Notes: generated from the letters alone by a model not told the origin. Positions 47,013 through 58,922 are shown, counted from the stretch's first letter. The stretch: 64,000 nt of DNA from Myxococcales bacterium (GCA_021806645.1 JAJZQX010000007.1:124001-188000); one strand, 5' to 3'. A program made the numbers and translations.

Positions 47013-47041
47013 GACGCACCCTACCGCCCACCTGTGTCACG
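47013..47041 (-). promoter_or_regulatory. shared control element upstream of cas3
   Basis: On the minus strand this reads CGTGACACAGGTGG, three variable bases, then GTAGGGTGCGTC. The same element with 25 of 29 bases identical lies at 47948-47976, and the ~28 bases to the start codon are also similar. It is a candidate promoter or regulator site for the cas operon. It overlaps the end of the DUF1016 pseudogene. Confidence 0.6.
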
Positions 47042-47918
47042 TGCGCTGAACGCACGATGCCCCCCGAGCTCCGCCTCGATCTCCTCCACGCTCGGAAGGC
47101 TTCCCTTCAAGTCCTTCGGCAGCGTCTCGAACGCGAAGCCGGTACCCAGCTCCAGCAGGAAGCGCTGGATGTGGTCGATCAGCCCCTGCTCGACCTCGCG
47201 CTCGCGGCGCGGATCGGCCGTCCCGAGGAAGTCGAACAGGTATGGATCGTTGAAGACCTGCCCGGCCATGTCCGAGTCGGCGGGCGGGAGCGTCGCCTTG
47301 AAGTTGTTGATGGTCTTGCCGTGCCGTTCGTACGCGCGGTTGTCGATCTGCAGGCACAAGATCGGCTGGGACCAGCCGTGCCGAACGGTCTGGTCCGCGT
47401 ACCAGAGCCGCGTCTTCACGTCGCCGACGCGTTCGAGGAGGGCGATGTTCTGCCGCCAGGGCAATCGTGCAACGACCCGTTGCACGATCTCGGCGTCGGG
47501 CCACGCTGCCGCGAACGCCCTCATGTACTTGAGGTTCCGCGGCGAGAAACCCCCTCATGTCGGGGTAGGCTTCACGCAGGTCCGCGGCGAGCCGATCGAT
47601 CACCTTCGCGCCCCAGCCCGCTCGCTCTTGCCTCCCCAGGATCATCCGCCCGCTGTCCCAGTACAGTCGGACCATGGCCGAGTTGGCGGCCACGACGACC
47701 CGGAGGCGCTCTTCCTGCACACGACGCTTGATCTCGGTGAGCGTCTCGACGTAGTCGCTCGGCAGCCCCGATCGCGGTGGAGCCGCCGGGAACGACGCCC
47801 CCTCGCTCGCCCTTCCAGGAATGCGACGCGCCAGCTTCTTTTCGGCCAAAGCGATCCGGGCGCTCCTCTTCCGGCTCCCCGCCGGCCCCTTCCTCCCGCT
47901 GGATTCCCTTTCGCTCAT
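47021..47918 (-). pseudogene. broken DUF1016 (YhcG-type PDDEXK) gene
   Basis: Two frames make one damaged gene. From ATG 47918 (GGAGGAG ribosome site) the first codes a DUF1016 N-terminal domain (YVETLTEIKRRVQEERLRVV, RAGWGAKVIDRLAADLREAY, DMRGF). One extra base near 47550 throws it out of frame; the second frame resumes (MRAFAAAWPDAEIVQ, PWRQNIALLERV, PYLFDFLG). After LGTGFAF it jumps to LPKDLKGSLPSVEEIEAELG, the normal C terminus, so the nuclease domain between them has been deleted. Intact members are about 340-380 residues and may act in phage defence. Confidence 0.72.
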
Positions 47919-47947
47919 CTCCTCCCCTTTCACGCGCAGCCCCACTC

Positions 47948-47976
47948 GACGCACCCTACACACCACCTGTGTCATG
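47948..47976 (-). promoter_or_regulatory. shared control element upstream of DUF1016 gene
   Basis: Minus strand: CATGACACAGGTGG, three variable bases, GTAGGGTGCGTC, then a leader ending GGGGAGGAGATGAGC. It is the counterpart of 47013-47041. The WYL regulator gene ends just beyond it at 48001, making that protein the first candidate for a binder. Confidence 0.6.
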
Positions 47977-48000
47977 GGAGGTCACGCTTCCCGCAGACCG

Positions 48001-49011
48001 TCACGGCGGGGAACGAGCCACCTTCTCGCGGGTCTCGAGCTCCGCAAGTGCTTCCCGGTGCTCCCGCAGCACCGCCGCCCGCAGCTCCGCCGGCTCGAGC
48101 TCGCTCACCGAAGCGCCGAGCCCGGTCAGGTACGCGACGAGCGGCGGCCCCAGCGCGACCTCGAGCCGCACCTCCACGCTCCCGTCACTCCGCCGCTGCG
48201 CCACCTGGCTCGGGTGCACCTTGCGCTCCATCAACAGGTCGGCCAGCGCGGGCGCCACGGTGAAGCGCACCTTCCGCGGCCGCCCGCTCCACATTCCGAA
48301 ACTGGACCTGAGCAGGTGCTCCGCGCTGAACCCGTCCGGCGCGGTGAAGCGGTCTTCCGTCGGCCGCACGCTGTCGAAACGGTCGGCCAGGAAGACCTTC
48401 ACCTCCCCGCTCCGATGGCAGCGCGCGAGCAGGTACAGCCCTTCCTCGGCCACCCGCAGGTGGTAGGGATCCAGCTTGCGCTCCTCGCCCCGCCGCCGGC
48501 CCTTCGCCCCTCGCGATCGGTATCGCGCCAGGACGGTCTGCCGAGCGTCGATCGCCTCGACCAGCCGTCGTACGAGCTCGCCACGCGCGCGGTAGTCGCG
48601 GCCCCCCTCGGGCGCGCTCACCAGCCGCTCCGAGGCGCGGAAGCGGTCGGCCAACCCCTTCGGCAGCGTGGCGCGGATCTTCTCCAGCGCGCTGGCCGCC
48701 CCGTCGTGCAGCATCGTCCCTGCGAGGCCCGACACCACCTGCCGGGCGGCCATCAACGCGACCAGCTCGCTCCAGCTCAGCGAGAGCTGCAGCCGGTGCC
48801 GGTAGCCCTCCACCATCCGCCAGCGCGCCCGCCGGCCGTCGCGCGCCGAGGTGAGCGGGAACCCGGCGTCCTCGAGCACCCGGAAGTCGCGGTAGAGGGT
48901 GCGACGCTGCGTTCCCAGCTCCGCGGCGGCCGCTTCGGGCTCTACGCCCTCGCGCCGCACTTCCAGCAGTGCGAGCAGCTTGAGCTGACGGGTGAAGGCT
49001 TCACCACGCAT
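48001..49011 (-). CDS. WYL-domain transcriptional regulator
   Basis: 336 residues from ATG 49011: an N-terminal DeoR-like HTH (FTRQLKLLALLEVRREGVEP, RRTLYRDFRVLEDAGFPLTS), a middle linker (LSWSELVALMAARQVVSGLA), and a WYL domain near 190-245 (RKLDPYHLRVAEEGLYLLAR, VKVFLADRFDSVRPTEDRF) with a C-terminal extension. WYL proteins sense nucleic-acid-type ligands and often repress CRISPR or defence operons. It is on the cas strand, just upstream of the DUF1016 remnant and cas3. A longer frame to 49083 exists, but the family start is MRGE. Confidence 0.88.
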   Translation of the reverse strand: MRGEAFTRQLKLLALLEVRREGVEPEAAAAELGTQRRTLYRDFRVLEDAGFPLTSARDGRRARWRMVEGYRHRLQLSLSWSELVALMAARQVVSGLAGTMLHDGAASALEKIRATLPKGLADRFRASERLVSAPEGGRDYRARGELVRRLVEAIDARQTVLARYRSRGAKGRRRGEERKLDPYHLRVAEEGLYLLARCHRSGEVKVFLADRFDSVRPTEDRFTAPDGFSAEHLLRSSFGMWSGRPRKVRFTVAPALADLLMERKVHPSQVAQRRSDGSVEVRLEVALGPPLVAYLTGLGASVSELEPAELRAAVLREHREALAELETREKVARSPP

Positions 49012-49158
49012 CAGTTCTACCCATACCCCAAGCAACGGGCGTGCGCAGGGTTTCGGCTCGGACGAGCGCCGCCCGGCGACCACGGGATGTTCGACTCGTC
49101 CGCCTGGCGCGGCCCAGCTTGGCGGCGCGACGCCGCGGGGCCAGTACCTTCCAGTTCG

Positions 49159-50067
49159 TCAACTCCCCGGCACCGCGCGCTTCGCCTGCCAGTCGGCGAT
49201 GGCCGCGCGGATGCGCGGGACCGCGGCGCGGGCGGCGTCCATGCCGGCCTGCATGCTCCGCTTCTTCTGCGTGAAGTCGAGCATGGCCACGCCGCCGACG
49301 TCCGGCGTGATGAGCACGTCGGCGCCCTGCTTCGAGCGCTCCGCGTTGACCGCGAACATGATGTTGGCCGACTGGAGCAGCACGTCCACCAGGTTGGTGA
49401 TGTTGGCGTTGCCGACCTGCTCGCTGATGTCTACCGCCACCACCAGGTCGGCGCCCCGCTCCCGGGCCACCGAGATGGGGATGTTGTCCACCAGGCCGCC
49501 GTCCACCAGGATCTTGCCGAGGTGCGCCACCGGCTCGAAGAGGCCCGGGATGGCGCTGGAGGCGTGCACCGCCTTGGAGACGGAGCCGTGGTCGATGACC
49601 ACCCTGGTGCCCCAGTTGAGGTCGGTGGCCACGGCCGCGAACGGCACCTGGAGCGCCTCGATGGTCTTCACCTTCAGCTTCGACTCGACGAACTTCTCGA
49701 GCCGCTCGCCCTTGGCCAGCCCCATCCCCAGGAACGCGTTCATGACGCCGGTGTCGATCAGGTCGTCCCTGGTGAGCGCGAAGGCGGTCCACTCCAGGTC
49801 GAAGACGTCGCGCTTCTGCGCGTAGAGCGCGCCGATGAGGCTCCCCACGCTGCTGCCGACCACCAGGTCGATGGGGATCTTCTCCTGCTCCAGCACCCGG
49901 ATGACGCCGATGTGGGCGAAGCCGCGGGCGGCGCCGCCCCCCAGCACGAGCGCCACCCGGGGCATGGGCGGCGGGGCCGGGGGCGGCCGCACCTCGGGCG
50001 GCGCGATGGGAACGGAGGCGCAGCCGAGGGTGGCGGCGAGCAGCAGGGGCAGGGCGCGGAGCGACAT
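49159..50067 (-). CDS. patatin-like phospholipase lipoprotein (RssA-like)
   Basis: 302 residues. A lipoprotein signal (LPLLLAATLGCAS) precedes a patatin domain: glycine-rich VLVLGGGAARGFAHIGV-type oxyanion loop (VALVLGGGAARGFAHIG), nucleophile serine in VVGSSVGSLIGAL (GxSxG), and catalytic aspartate in LVDGGLVDNIP (DGG). It is a predicted serine acyl hydrolase acting on lipids at the envelope. ATG 50067 has GAGG nine bases upstream; an in-frame ATG at 50076 is less well spaced. Confidence 0.88.
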   Translation of the reverse strand: MSLRALPLLLAATLGCASVPIAPPEVRPPPAPPPMPRVALVLGGGAARGFAHIGVIRVLEQEKIPIDLVVGSSVGSLIGALYAQKRDVFDLEWTAFALTRDDLIDTGVMNAFLGMGLAKGERLEKFVESKLKVKTIEALQVPFAAVATDLNWGTRVVIDHGSVSKAVHASSAIPGLFEPVAHLGKILVDGGLVDNIPISVARERGADLVVAVDISEQVGNANITNLVDVLLQSANIMFAVNAERSKQGADVLITPDVGGVAMLDFTQKKRSMQAGMDAARAAVPRIRAAIADWQAKRAVPGS

Positions 50068-50121
50068 GGGAGCCATCCTCGCGTGGTTGGACCGGGACGG
50101 CCAGCCCCGATCCGGCCCCGG

Positions 50122-50928
50122 CTACGGCGCCGCCAGCACGATCTCGATCCGCCGGTTCTGGCTCCGCCCCTCGGGCGTGTCATTGGGCGCGATGGGCTGG
50201 TACTGGCCGTAGCCGGCTCCGGCCAGGCGGCTCGGGTCCACGCCGTTCTCCTGGAGGTAGCGCACCACCGCCAGGGCGCGGGCCGTGGAGAGCTCCCAGT
50301 TGGTCGGGAAGGTGCCGCCGCCGGTCGGCACGTCGTCGGTGTGCCCCTCGATTCGGATGACGCGCCCCTGTACGCCGCGCAGCGCGTCGGCCACCTTGCC
50401 GAGGGCCACCTGCCCGTCCCGGCCGATGGTGGCGGAGCCGGAGGCGAAGAGGATCTTGTCCTTCATCTTGACCGTGAGCTTGCCCTTCAGCTCGGAGACC
50501 TCGATCCGCCCGGCCTCGATGTCGCCCTGCAGCGACGAGGCCAGCGCCTGGTACTCGGCGCTCTTCTTCTCCAGCTCGGCCTTGGCCTGCTCCAGCTTCC
50601 TCTTCGACTTGGAGAGTTCGTCCACCAGCGCCTGGAGTTCGGCGTTCCGGCCGGCCGACACCTTGAGTTCGGCCTGCCGGGCCGCCAGGTTGGCCTCGTC
50701 GGACTTCACCTTCTCCTGCAGGCCACGGATCTCGGCCTGCACCCCGTCGAACTCGCCGCGCAGCGCGGCGAACTGCTCGCGGACGGCGCGGGCCTTCTCC
50801 AGCTCGGCCTGCCAGTCGGCCTTGTACTGGGCCGCCTCGGCCTCCTTCTTCTGGTAGGTACCGGACGAGACGCAGCCGAGCGGGAGCAGGGCGGCGAGCG
50901 AGAGAGCGACGGCGAGCGGGCGGCGCAT
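50122..50928 (-). CDS. OmpA-family lipoprotein with coiled coil
   Basis: 268 residues. A lipoprotein signal (LSLAALLPLGCVS) is followed by a long coiled coil (about residues 28-145, rich in K, E, L and A) and an OmpA C-terminal peptidoglycan-binding domain with VIRIEGHTDDVPTGG near 195, NWELSTARALAVVRYLQE, and RSQNRRIEIVL at the end. It probably ties the outer membrane to peptidoglycan. The AAGGAGG ribosome site 4 bp before ATG 50928 is ideal. It is 54 bp downstream of the patatin gene on the map but transcribed first. Confidence 0.9.
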   Translation of the reverse strand: MRRPLAVALSLAALLPLGCVSSGTYQKKEAEAAQYKADWQAELEKARAVREQFAALRGEFDGVQAEIRGLQEKVKSDEANLAARQAELKVSAGRNAELQALVDELSKSKRKLEQAKAELEKKSAEYQALASSLQGDIEAGRIEVSELKGKLTVKMKDKILFASGSATIGRDGQVALGKVADALRGVQGRVIRIEGHTDDVPTGGGTFPTNWELSTARALAVVRYLQENGVDPSRLAGAGYGQYQPIAPNDTPEGRSQNRRIEIVLAAP

Positions 50929-51092
50929 GCGACCTCCTTGGGATTCGAGACGGCGGATTCTACCCCTGGTGAGGAAGCACTGGTAGCGGCCACCCCCGAA
51001 CCTGCCGGGAGAAGCCGCGCCCGGACCCTCACGACTGGTGCGAGACCTGCTAGCCTCCGGCCTCGTCCGGTCGGGCCATGGAGGCGTGAAGC

Positions 51093-51710
51093 ATGTGGTT
51101 CCTGTTGCTGGCAGGGGGCGCGGTGGTGGTGCAACTGGTGGGCGTGCCCTCCAGCCGCCGGCTGCCGGTGCCGCCACCGCCCGAGGCGCTCCTGGCCGCC
51201 TGGTTCCTCTTCGCCACGGTGGTGCGGCTGGCGGCGCTGCGGCTCCGGTTGGCCGCCTTCGAGCGCAAGGCCAGGCGGCTGGCGCGCCGCACCGCCGACC
51301 AGCGGGTCTCGCCCATCGGCGAGCTCGGGCTCGGCGTGGGGCGGGGCGCGCTCCAGGCCGTGAGCGGCGACGTGCTCGGCGCGTCGCTCTCCCTGGTGGC
51401 GGCGCTGCTCCGCGGCGCCGCCGGCTCGCTCCGAGCGCCGCCGCCGCCACCGAAGGAGCGGCGGCGGGGGACGTTCCGCGAGCGGCTGGCGGCGGTGATC
51501 TGCGTGGTGGGGGTCGGGCTCACCTGCGCCGGGCTGGCCTGGTGGCCGCTCGTCGGCGCCCGCGCCACCCGGGCCGCCGCCCCGGCCCTGCGGGAACTCG
51601 GCCTGGTCCACGACCCGCCCCGCCCCCCGCCCGCACCCTCGCCTCCCGCCGCGCGGCGTGACAGCATCGGACCGCCGATCAAGGCCCCTGCCACGGGAGA
51701 AGTCCCCTGA
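51093..51710 (+). CDS. hypothetical membrane protein
   Basis: 205 residues: a hydrophobic N terminus (WFLLLAGGAVVVQLVGV), a second hydrophobic segment (LLAAWFLFATVVRLAALRL), a basic cytoplasmic-type region, and a third segment near 133-155 (VICVVGVGLTCAGLAWWPLV) before a proline-rich tail. I do not recognise the family. It is convergent with the gene at 51735 (24 bp between stops). Confidence 0.6.
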   Translation: MWFLLLAGGAVVVQLVGVPSSRRLPVPPPPEALLAAWFLFATVVRLAALRLRLAAFERKARRLARRTADQRVSPIGELGLGVGRGALQAVSGDVLGASLSLVAALLRGAAGSLRAPPPPPKERRRGTFRERLAAVICVVGVGLTCAGLAWWPLVGARATRAAAPALRELGLVHDPPRPPPAPSPPAARRDSIGPPIKAPATGEVP

Positions 51711-51734
51711 GGCGGAGCACCCGCGTGGCCGGTG

Positions 51735-52346
51735 TCAGGCCTTGGCGCGGGCCGGCGGCGCGACCTGGAGCCCCGCCGCGTCCTCCAGCGCCTCGACCGC
51801 CTCCGGGCTCGCCTCGAGCACCGGCCTCGGCAGGTTGCGCAGCGCCAGCTCGCCGAAGTCGCCCAGTCCGTTGGTGCCTTCGGTCACGTAGATTCGCTGG
51901 CCGGTCGCCAGCGTCATGAAGAACCAGTTGTTCATCGGGTTGAAGGTGAGCTTGACCACGTCGCTCCATCGGGCGGTGACCCGCGTGAAGACGCCGACCT
52001 TCTCGATGGTGCTCTCGCTGAACAGCAGGCGCCCGCGCGCCTCGAGGCCGAAGAGGTAGCCGCTCGCGGCCGCCGCGGCCACCCCGAAGAAGACGGCGAG
52101 GACCCAGCGGCCGGTCTCCGCGCCCGGGGCCCATTCGACGGCCAGCGCCAGGCCGGTGATGGCGGCGCCCGGCAGCATCGCCAGGACGCCGAGGATGCTC
52201 CAGTGCCCGCGGGGCATGCGGATCTCGGCCACGCCGTTGACGCGCTCCACCCGTGGCCGGCGGCGGGTTCCGCTCCAGGCCAGCGCGATGGGGATGGCGA
52301 CCATGACCAGGGCGATGCCGAGGAAACCGATGACGATCTTGTTCAT
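51735..52346 (-). CDS. hypothetical membrane protein
   Basis: 203 residues from ATG 52346. Three hydrophobic segments (IVIGFLGIALVMVAIPIALA, ILGVLAMLPGAAITGLALAV, WVLAVFFGVAAAAASGYLFG) precede a soluble region of about 90 residues (GVFTRVTARWSDVVKLTFNP) that resembles a membrane-associated PH-like fold, although I cannot confirm this. An open frame extends upstream into the transpeptidase gene, but the ATG at the membrane segment is the sensible start. Confidence 0.6.
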   Translation of the reverse strand: MNKIVIGFLGIALVMVAIPIALAWSGTRRRPRVERVNGVAEIRMPRGHWSILGVLAMLPGAAITGLALAVEWAPGAETGRWVLAVFFGVAAAAASGYLFGLEARGRLLFSESTIEKVGVFTRVTARWSDVVKLTFNPMNNWFFMTLATGQRIYVTEGTNGLGDFGELALRNLPRPVLEASPEAVEALEDAAGLQVAPPARAKA

Positions 52347-52410
52347 AGGTGGCGCACCTTCGCCCGCTGCGACGTGGCGAGGCAACCCCTGATCGCGGGT
52401 GGGCCGACGA

Positions 52411-53655
52411 TCAGCGCGACACCAGCCGGCCCGGCGCCTCGACGACCCGCACCTCGGCCACGTGGTCGGCGAAGTAGGCGGCCAGCGCCTCGCGCGCCAC
52501 CCAGGGGGCACGGACGCGCCAGAGCAACCCGTTGACCACCACGCTGGCCACCACCACCTGCGGGTGCTCGGCCGGCGCGTAGCCGACGAACCAGGTGTGG
52601 TCGCGGAACGGCCTGCGCTCGTTGAGGGAACCGGTCTTGCCGGCCACGTGGACCCCACGCAGCTCGCGAGGCGGCCGCGAGAAGGCCCGCTGCGCCGTGC
52701 CGCGGGTCACGGTCTCGCGCATCATGGCGCCGAGCGCCTCGGCCACGCGCTCGTCGATGATCCGGAGCGGCTCGAGCAGCGGCGGCGCCTTCTCGGTCCC
52801 CTGCACCAGCTCCACCAGCCACGGTGGCACCAGCACGCCGCGGTTGGCCACCACCGCGCCCAGCATGGCGGCGTGGAGCGCCGAGAGCCGCACGTCGCCG
52901 AAGCCGGCGGCGGTGTTGGCCAGCCCGAACCGGTCCTCGGGGATCTCGGCGCGCGAGGTCTCGACCGGCGACGGGAACGGGATGACGGTGTTGAAGAGGA
53001 AGCGGCCGGCGATGGCGCGCAGCACCTCCGGGGTCAGCCCGCGATCGGCCAGCTTGGCGAAGACCACGTTGGCGCTGTGGCCGAAGGCGGTCGAGAGCGG
53101 CAGGCAGGCGTTGTCGCGGCGCGAGTCGTCCGCCAGCAGGCGCGGGGCGAGCCGGTGGTAGCCGCCGTGGTAGCAGACCGGCTCGTCCGGAGAGACGCCG
53201 TGCTCCAGCAGCGCCGCGGTGGTGACGATCTTGAAGATGGAGGCGGCCGGCGAGATGGCCTTCAGCGAGAGGTTGGTGGCGCGTGGCTCGGCGCGCGAGT
53301 GCTCGGCCATGGCCAGCACGCGCCCGGTGCGAGGGTCGAGCAGCACCGTGGCGCCGTAGGGCACGTCGTAGTCGTCGAGCGTCCGCTCCAGCTTCTTCTG
53401 GAGCCGGGCGTCGAGCGTCAGCACCGCGTCGCCGTCGCCGTAGCTGGCGAGGAAGCGTCCGGTCGAGGCGTCGAGGCGGCGTGGCCCGAGCACGGGCGCG
53501 GGGCGGACCGGGGCCGGACGCTCCGCCCCGACGGTGACGTTGGCGCCGATGGAGGGGCCGGGCTCGGCGGGTGGCTGCAGGGCCGTCGCCGTCGCCGCGG
53601 AGAGCGCGCAGGCTACCGTGATCGCGAGCGAAAGGGAGGTCCGGAGGGGTGCCAT
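52411..53655 (-). CDS. penicillin-binding transpeptidase domain protein
   Basis: 414 residues with a signal or anchor segment (LSLAITVACALSAATATA) and the three active-site motifs of serine DD-transpeptidases: SIFK (S-x-x-K, in ISPAASIFKIVTTAALLEHG), SAN (in GHSANVVFAKLAD) and KTG (in HVAGKTGSLNERRPF). It should crosslink peptidoglycan or act as a carboxypeptidase in the periplasm. No transglycosylase domain is present. The start is uncertain: ATG 53655 lacks a clear ribosome site, and a TTG at 53700 would add 15 basic residues. Confidence 0.85.
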   Translation of the reverse strand: MAPLRTSLSLAITVACALSAATATALQPPAEPGPSIGANVTVGAERPAPVRPAPVLGPRRLDASTGRFLASYGDGDAVLTLDARLQKKLERTLDDYDVPYGATVLLDPRTGRVLAMAEHSRAEPRATNLSLKAISPAASIFKIVTTAALLEHGVSPDEPVCYHGGYHRLAPRLLADDSRRDNACLPLSTAFGHSANVVFAKLADRGLTPEVLRAIAGRFLFNTVIPFPSPVETSRAEIPEDRFGLANTAAGFGDVRLSALHAAMLGAVVANRGVLVPPWLVELVQGTEKAPPLLEPLRIIDERVAEALGAMMRETVTRGTAQRAFSRPPRELRGVHVAGKTGSLNERRPFRDHTWFVGYAPAEHPQVVVASVVVNGLLWRVRAPWVAREALAAYFADHVAEVRVVEAPGRLVSR

Positions 53656-53719
53656 TAGGGTGAACCGAAGCAGTCTGCCCCATCGGCGCGCCCGGATCAA
53701 AGTCGCGGCCCTCGATCTC

Positions 53720-56551
<2,832 letters not shown>

Positions 56552-56705
56552 GACCACCTCGTGCCGCGAGCGTGCTGCGTTCGGGATGCGGTGCATGGAG
56601 GCGCACCTGAAGCGGCAAGGATGCCCGATCGAACGGCGCCCTGCGGGAACCACGAACAGGTCGACCCATTCGTGATGGCGCGGGCTGATCGCCGTCAAGG
56701 CGGCG

Positions 56706-58922
56706 CTACCCCTCCTGAAGCCCGCGGATCACGTCTCCGTTGGCCCGCAGCCGGGCCGCCAGCGCGCGTCCCAGCTCCTCGAAGAAGCGGGCGCCGAGGC
56801 GCGGGTCGGCGGCGATGGCCCGGTCGAGCGCCGCTCGTGTGACCACGAAGGCCTCGGCGTCGGTCACCGCCACGGCGTCGGCGGAGCGGGGCCGCCCGTC
56901 GAGGAAGGCCATGTCGCCGAGGAAGTCGCCGCGGCAGAAGGTGGCGATGTGGACGGTCCCGCCGCGGGCCAGCGAGACGGTGACCCGGATCCGCCCGCGC
57001 CGCACGAAGAAGAGCTCGTGCCCCTCGTCGCCCTGGTGGAAGAGCGGCTGGCCCGCCGTGAAGGCCCGGACTTCGACCGCCCGCTCCAGCGCCGCCAGCC
57101 CGTCCGGCGGCAGGGCCTTCAGCACCTCCATCTCGGCGAGCGCCAGCGCCCGCTCCGGCTTCGGGTCGAGGAGGTGGCGCGCCAGCAGCTGGTCCTCCGC
57201 CCAGGCGAGGGCGCCGTCGAGGTCGTCGAAGGCGTGGACCTTGCGGCCACCGCCCAGCAGCCCCACCTGGCGGAGCATATCGTCGAGCCGCGCGGCGTCC
57301 GGGCTGGCGACCGCCCCGGAGAGGACCAGCTCGCCGCCGTGGGCCGCCAGCCGCGTCTCCACCTGCACCAGCATCCGCGCCGCGGTCAGGTCGATGGAGC
57401 GGACGCGCCGCAGGTCGAGCACCACGATCTCGCGCACCTTGAGGTGCGGCTCCAGCTCGGCCAGCAGCTGGTCGGTGGTGCCGAAGAAGAGGTTCCCCTG
57501 CAGCTCGAAGCAGGCCACCGCCGCGCCGCGCTCGGCCAGCACCGCCGCCTCCCGGGTGCGGCGGTGCGTCTTGGAGCGGCGCCGGTCGCCCAGCGCCTGG
57601 CGCGCCACCACCGAGCTGCGGACCTGGTCGCGCAGGAAGAGGAGGATGGAGAGGCCGACGCCGACGGCGGCCGCCACCATCAGGTTGGTGGCCGCGGCCG
57701 CGGCGATGACGCCCCAGACCACCATGGCGTCGAGGATGGTGGCGGGGTGGAGCCAGAGGCGCAGGCTCTCCCAGTCGAACATCCGGAAGGCCACCACCAC
57801 CAGCACCCCGGCCAGCGCCGCCACCGGCACCCAGGCGATGACCCGGTCTAGGAGCAGCAACGCCACCAGCGCGAAGGCGCCGGCCAGCGCCCCGGTCCGC
57901 CGGGTGGTCCCGCCGGTGGCGAGGTTGACCAGCGTGGCCCCGCTCACGCCCGAGCCGGGCGCGCCGCCGCAGAGCGCCGCCGCGATGTTGCCGAGCCCCT
58001 GGGCCCGCAGCTCGCGGTCGGAGTCGTGGCGCCGCTGCGTCAGCGTGTCGGCCATCACGCAGGTCTTGAGGGTGTCGATGGAGAGCAGGACCGCCAGCGT
58101 CAGCGCCGGCGGGAGCGCCAGCAGCAGGTGGGCCGGCGAGATGGCGACCGCCGCCGAGAAGCGGGCGCCGACTGCGCTGAGCGCCGGGATGGGGCTCGGC
58201 ATGGGCCCGACCACCAGCCCGGCGGCCGTGGCCCGGGCCAGCCCGCCGGCGGAGAAGAGCCCGCCCGCGCCGGCCCCGAGCAGGAGGAAGGCGCCGACGC
58301 CGGCCACCACGCCGATGATGGTCGGCGGCACCGGGCTCTCGAGCCGCTGCGCGATCAGCGTGCCGGCGATGGTGGCGAACCCGACCACGAGCGCGGTGGC
58401 GTTCCAGGCGGCCGGCCCGGCCAGCACCGGTCCGAGGCCGTCGGCGTGGGCGCCGACCAGGAGCGGCAGCTGCTTCAGGAGCACCAGCACGCCGGCGGCG
58501 GAGAGGTAGCCGGCCACCACCGGGTACGGGATGAACTTGATGAGCCGGCCGCCACCCAGGGCGCCGAAGACGACCTGCAGCAGGCCGGCCAGCAGCACCA
58601 CCACGGCCAGCAGGGCCGGGACCTCGGCGGGCGGCACGCCGCCCGGGCCGATCCAGCCCACCACCAGCGCCGCCAGCAGAGCCGCGGCCGGAGCGCAGGG
58701 CGCCGAGACCAGCCCGCGCGTGCCACCCAGCAGGCCGGCCACCAGCCCGAGCGCCACAGCCCCCGAGGCGCCGGCCAGCGCACCTTGCGCCGCCGCGCCA
58801 GGGCCGAGCGGAGCGAAGATGACCAGGCCGTAGGCCACCGCGCCGGGCAGCGCCACCAGCATGCCCGCGAAGCCGCCCCAGACCTCCGATGCGCGCCAGG
58901 CGCGCCGATGATGGGCCCCCAC
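56706..58922 (-). CDS. SulP anion transporter fused to STAS and cyclic-nucleotide-binding domains
   Basis: 738 residues. The first ~430 are a SulP membrane domain (LPGAVAYGLVIFAPLG, LIKFIPYPVVAGYLSAAGVL, SIDTLKTCVMADTLT). A STAS domain follows near 460-560 (VLDLRRVRSIDLTAARMLVQ), then a cNMP-binding domain near 600-720 (LFHQGDEGHELFFVRRGRIR, CRGDFLGDMAFLDGRPRSAD). It probably moves sulfate, bicarbonate or a dicarboxylate and is tuned by a bound ligand. The ion cannot be inferred. The ATG start gives the family-typical N terminus. Confidence 0.92.
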   Translation of the reverse strand: MGAHHRRAWRASEVWGGFAGMLVALPGAVAYGLVIFAPLGPGAAAQGALAGASGAVALGLVAGLLGGTRGLVSAPCAPAAALLAALVVGWIGPGGVPPAEVPALLAVVVLLAGLLQVVFGALGGGRLIKFIPYPVVAGYLSAAGVLVLLKQLPLLVGAHADGLGPVLAGPAAWNATALVVGFATIAGTLIAQRLESPVPPTIIGVVAGVGAFLLLGAGAGGLFSAGGLARATAAGLVVGPMPSPIPALSAVGARFSAAVAISPAHLLLALPPALTLAVLLSIDTLKTCVMADTLTQRRHDSDRELRAQGLGNIAAALCGGAPGSGVSGATLVNLATGGTTRRTGALAGAFALVALLLLDRVIAWVPVAALAGVLVVVAFRMFDWESLRLWLHPATILDAMVVWGVIAAAAATNLMVAAAVGVGLSILLFLRDQVRSSVVARQALGDRRRSKTHRRTREAAVLAERGAAVACFELQGNLFFGTTDQLLAELEPHLKVREIVVLDLRRVRSIDLTAARMLVQVETRLAAHGGELVLSGAVASPDAARLDDMLRQVGLLGGGRKVHAFDDLDGALAWAEDQLLARHLLDPKPERALALAEMEVLKALPPDGLAALERAVEVRAFTAGQPLFHQGDEGHELFFVRRGRIRVTVSLARGGTVHIATFCRGDFLGDMAFLDGRPRSADAVAVTDAEAFVVTRAALDRAIAADPRLGARFFEELGRALAARLRANGDVIRGLQEG

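Noticed and set aside
48290-48584. Short frames inside the WYL gene
   Set aside because: They are out-of-frame shadows; the WYL frame has full domain motifs.
47821-51363. A 1180-codon plus-strand frame across several genes
   Set aside because: It runs antisense through the WYL, patatin and OmpA genes, which all have family motifs on the other strand.
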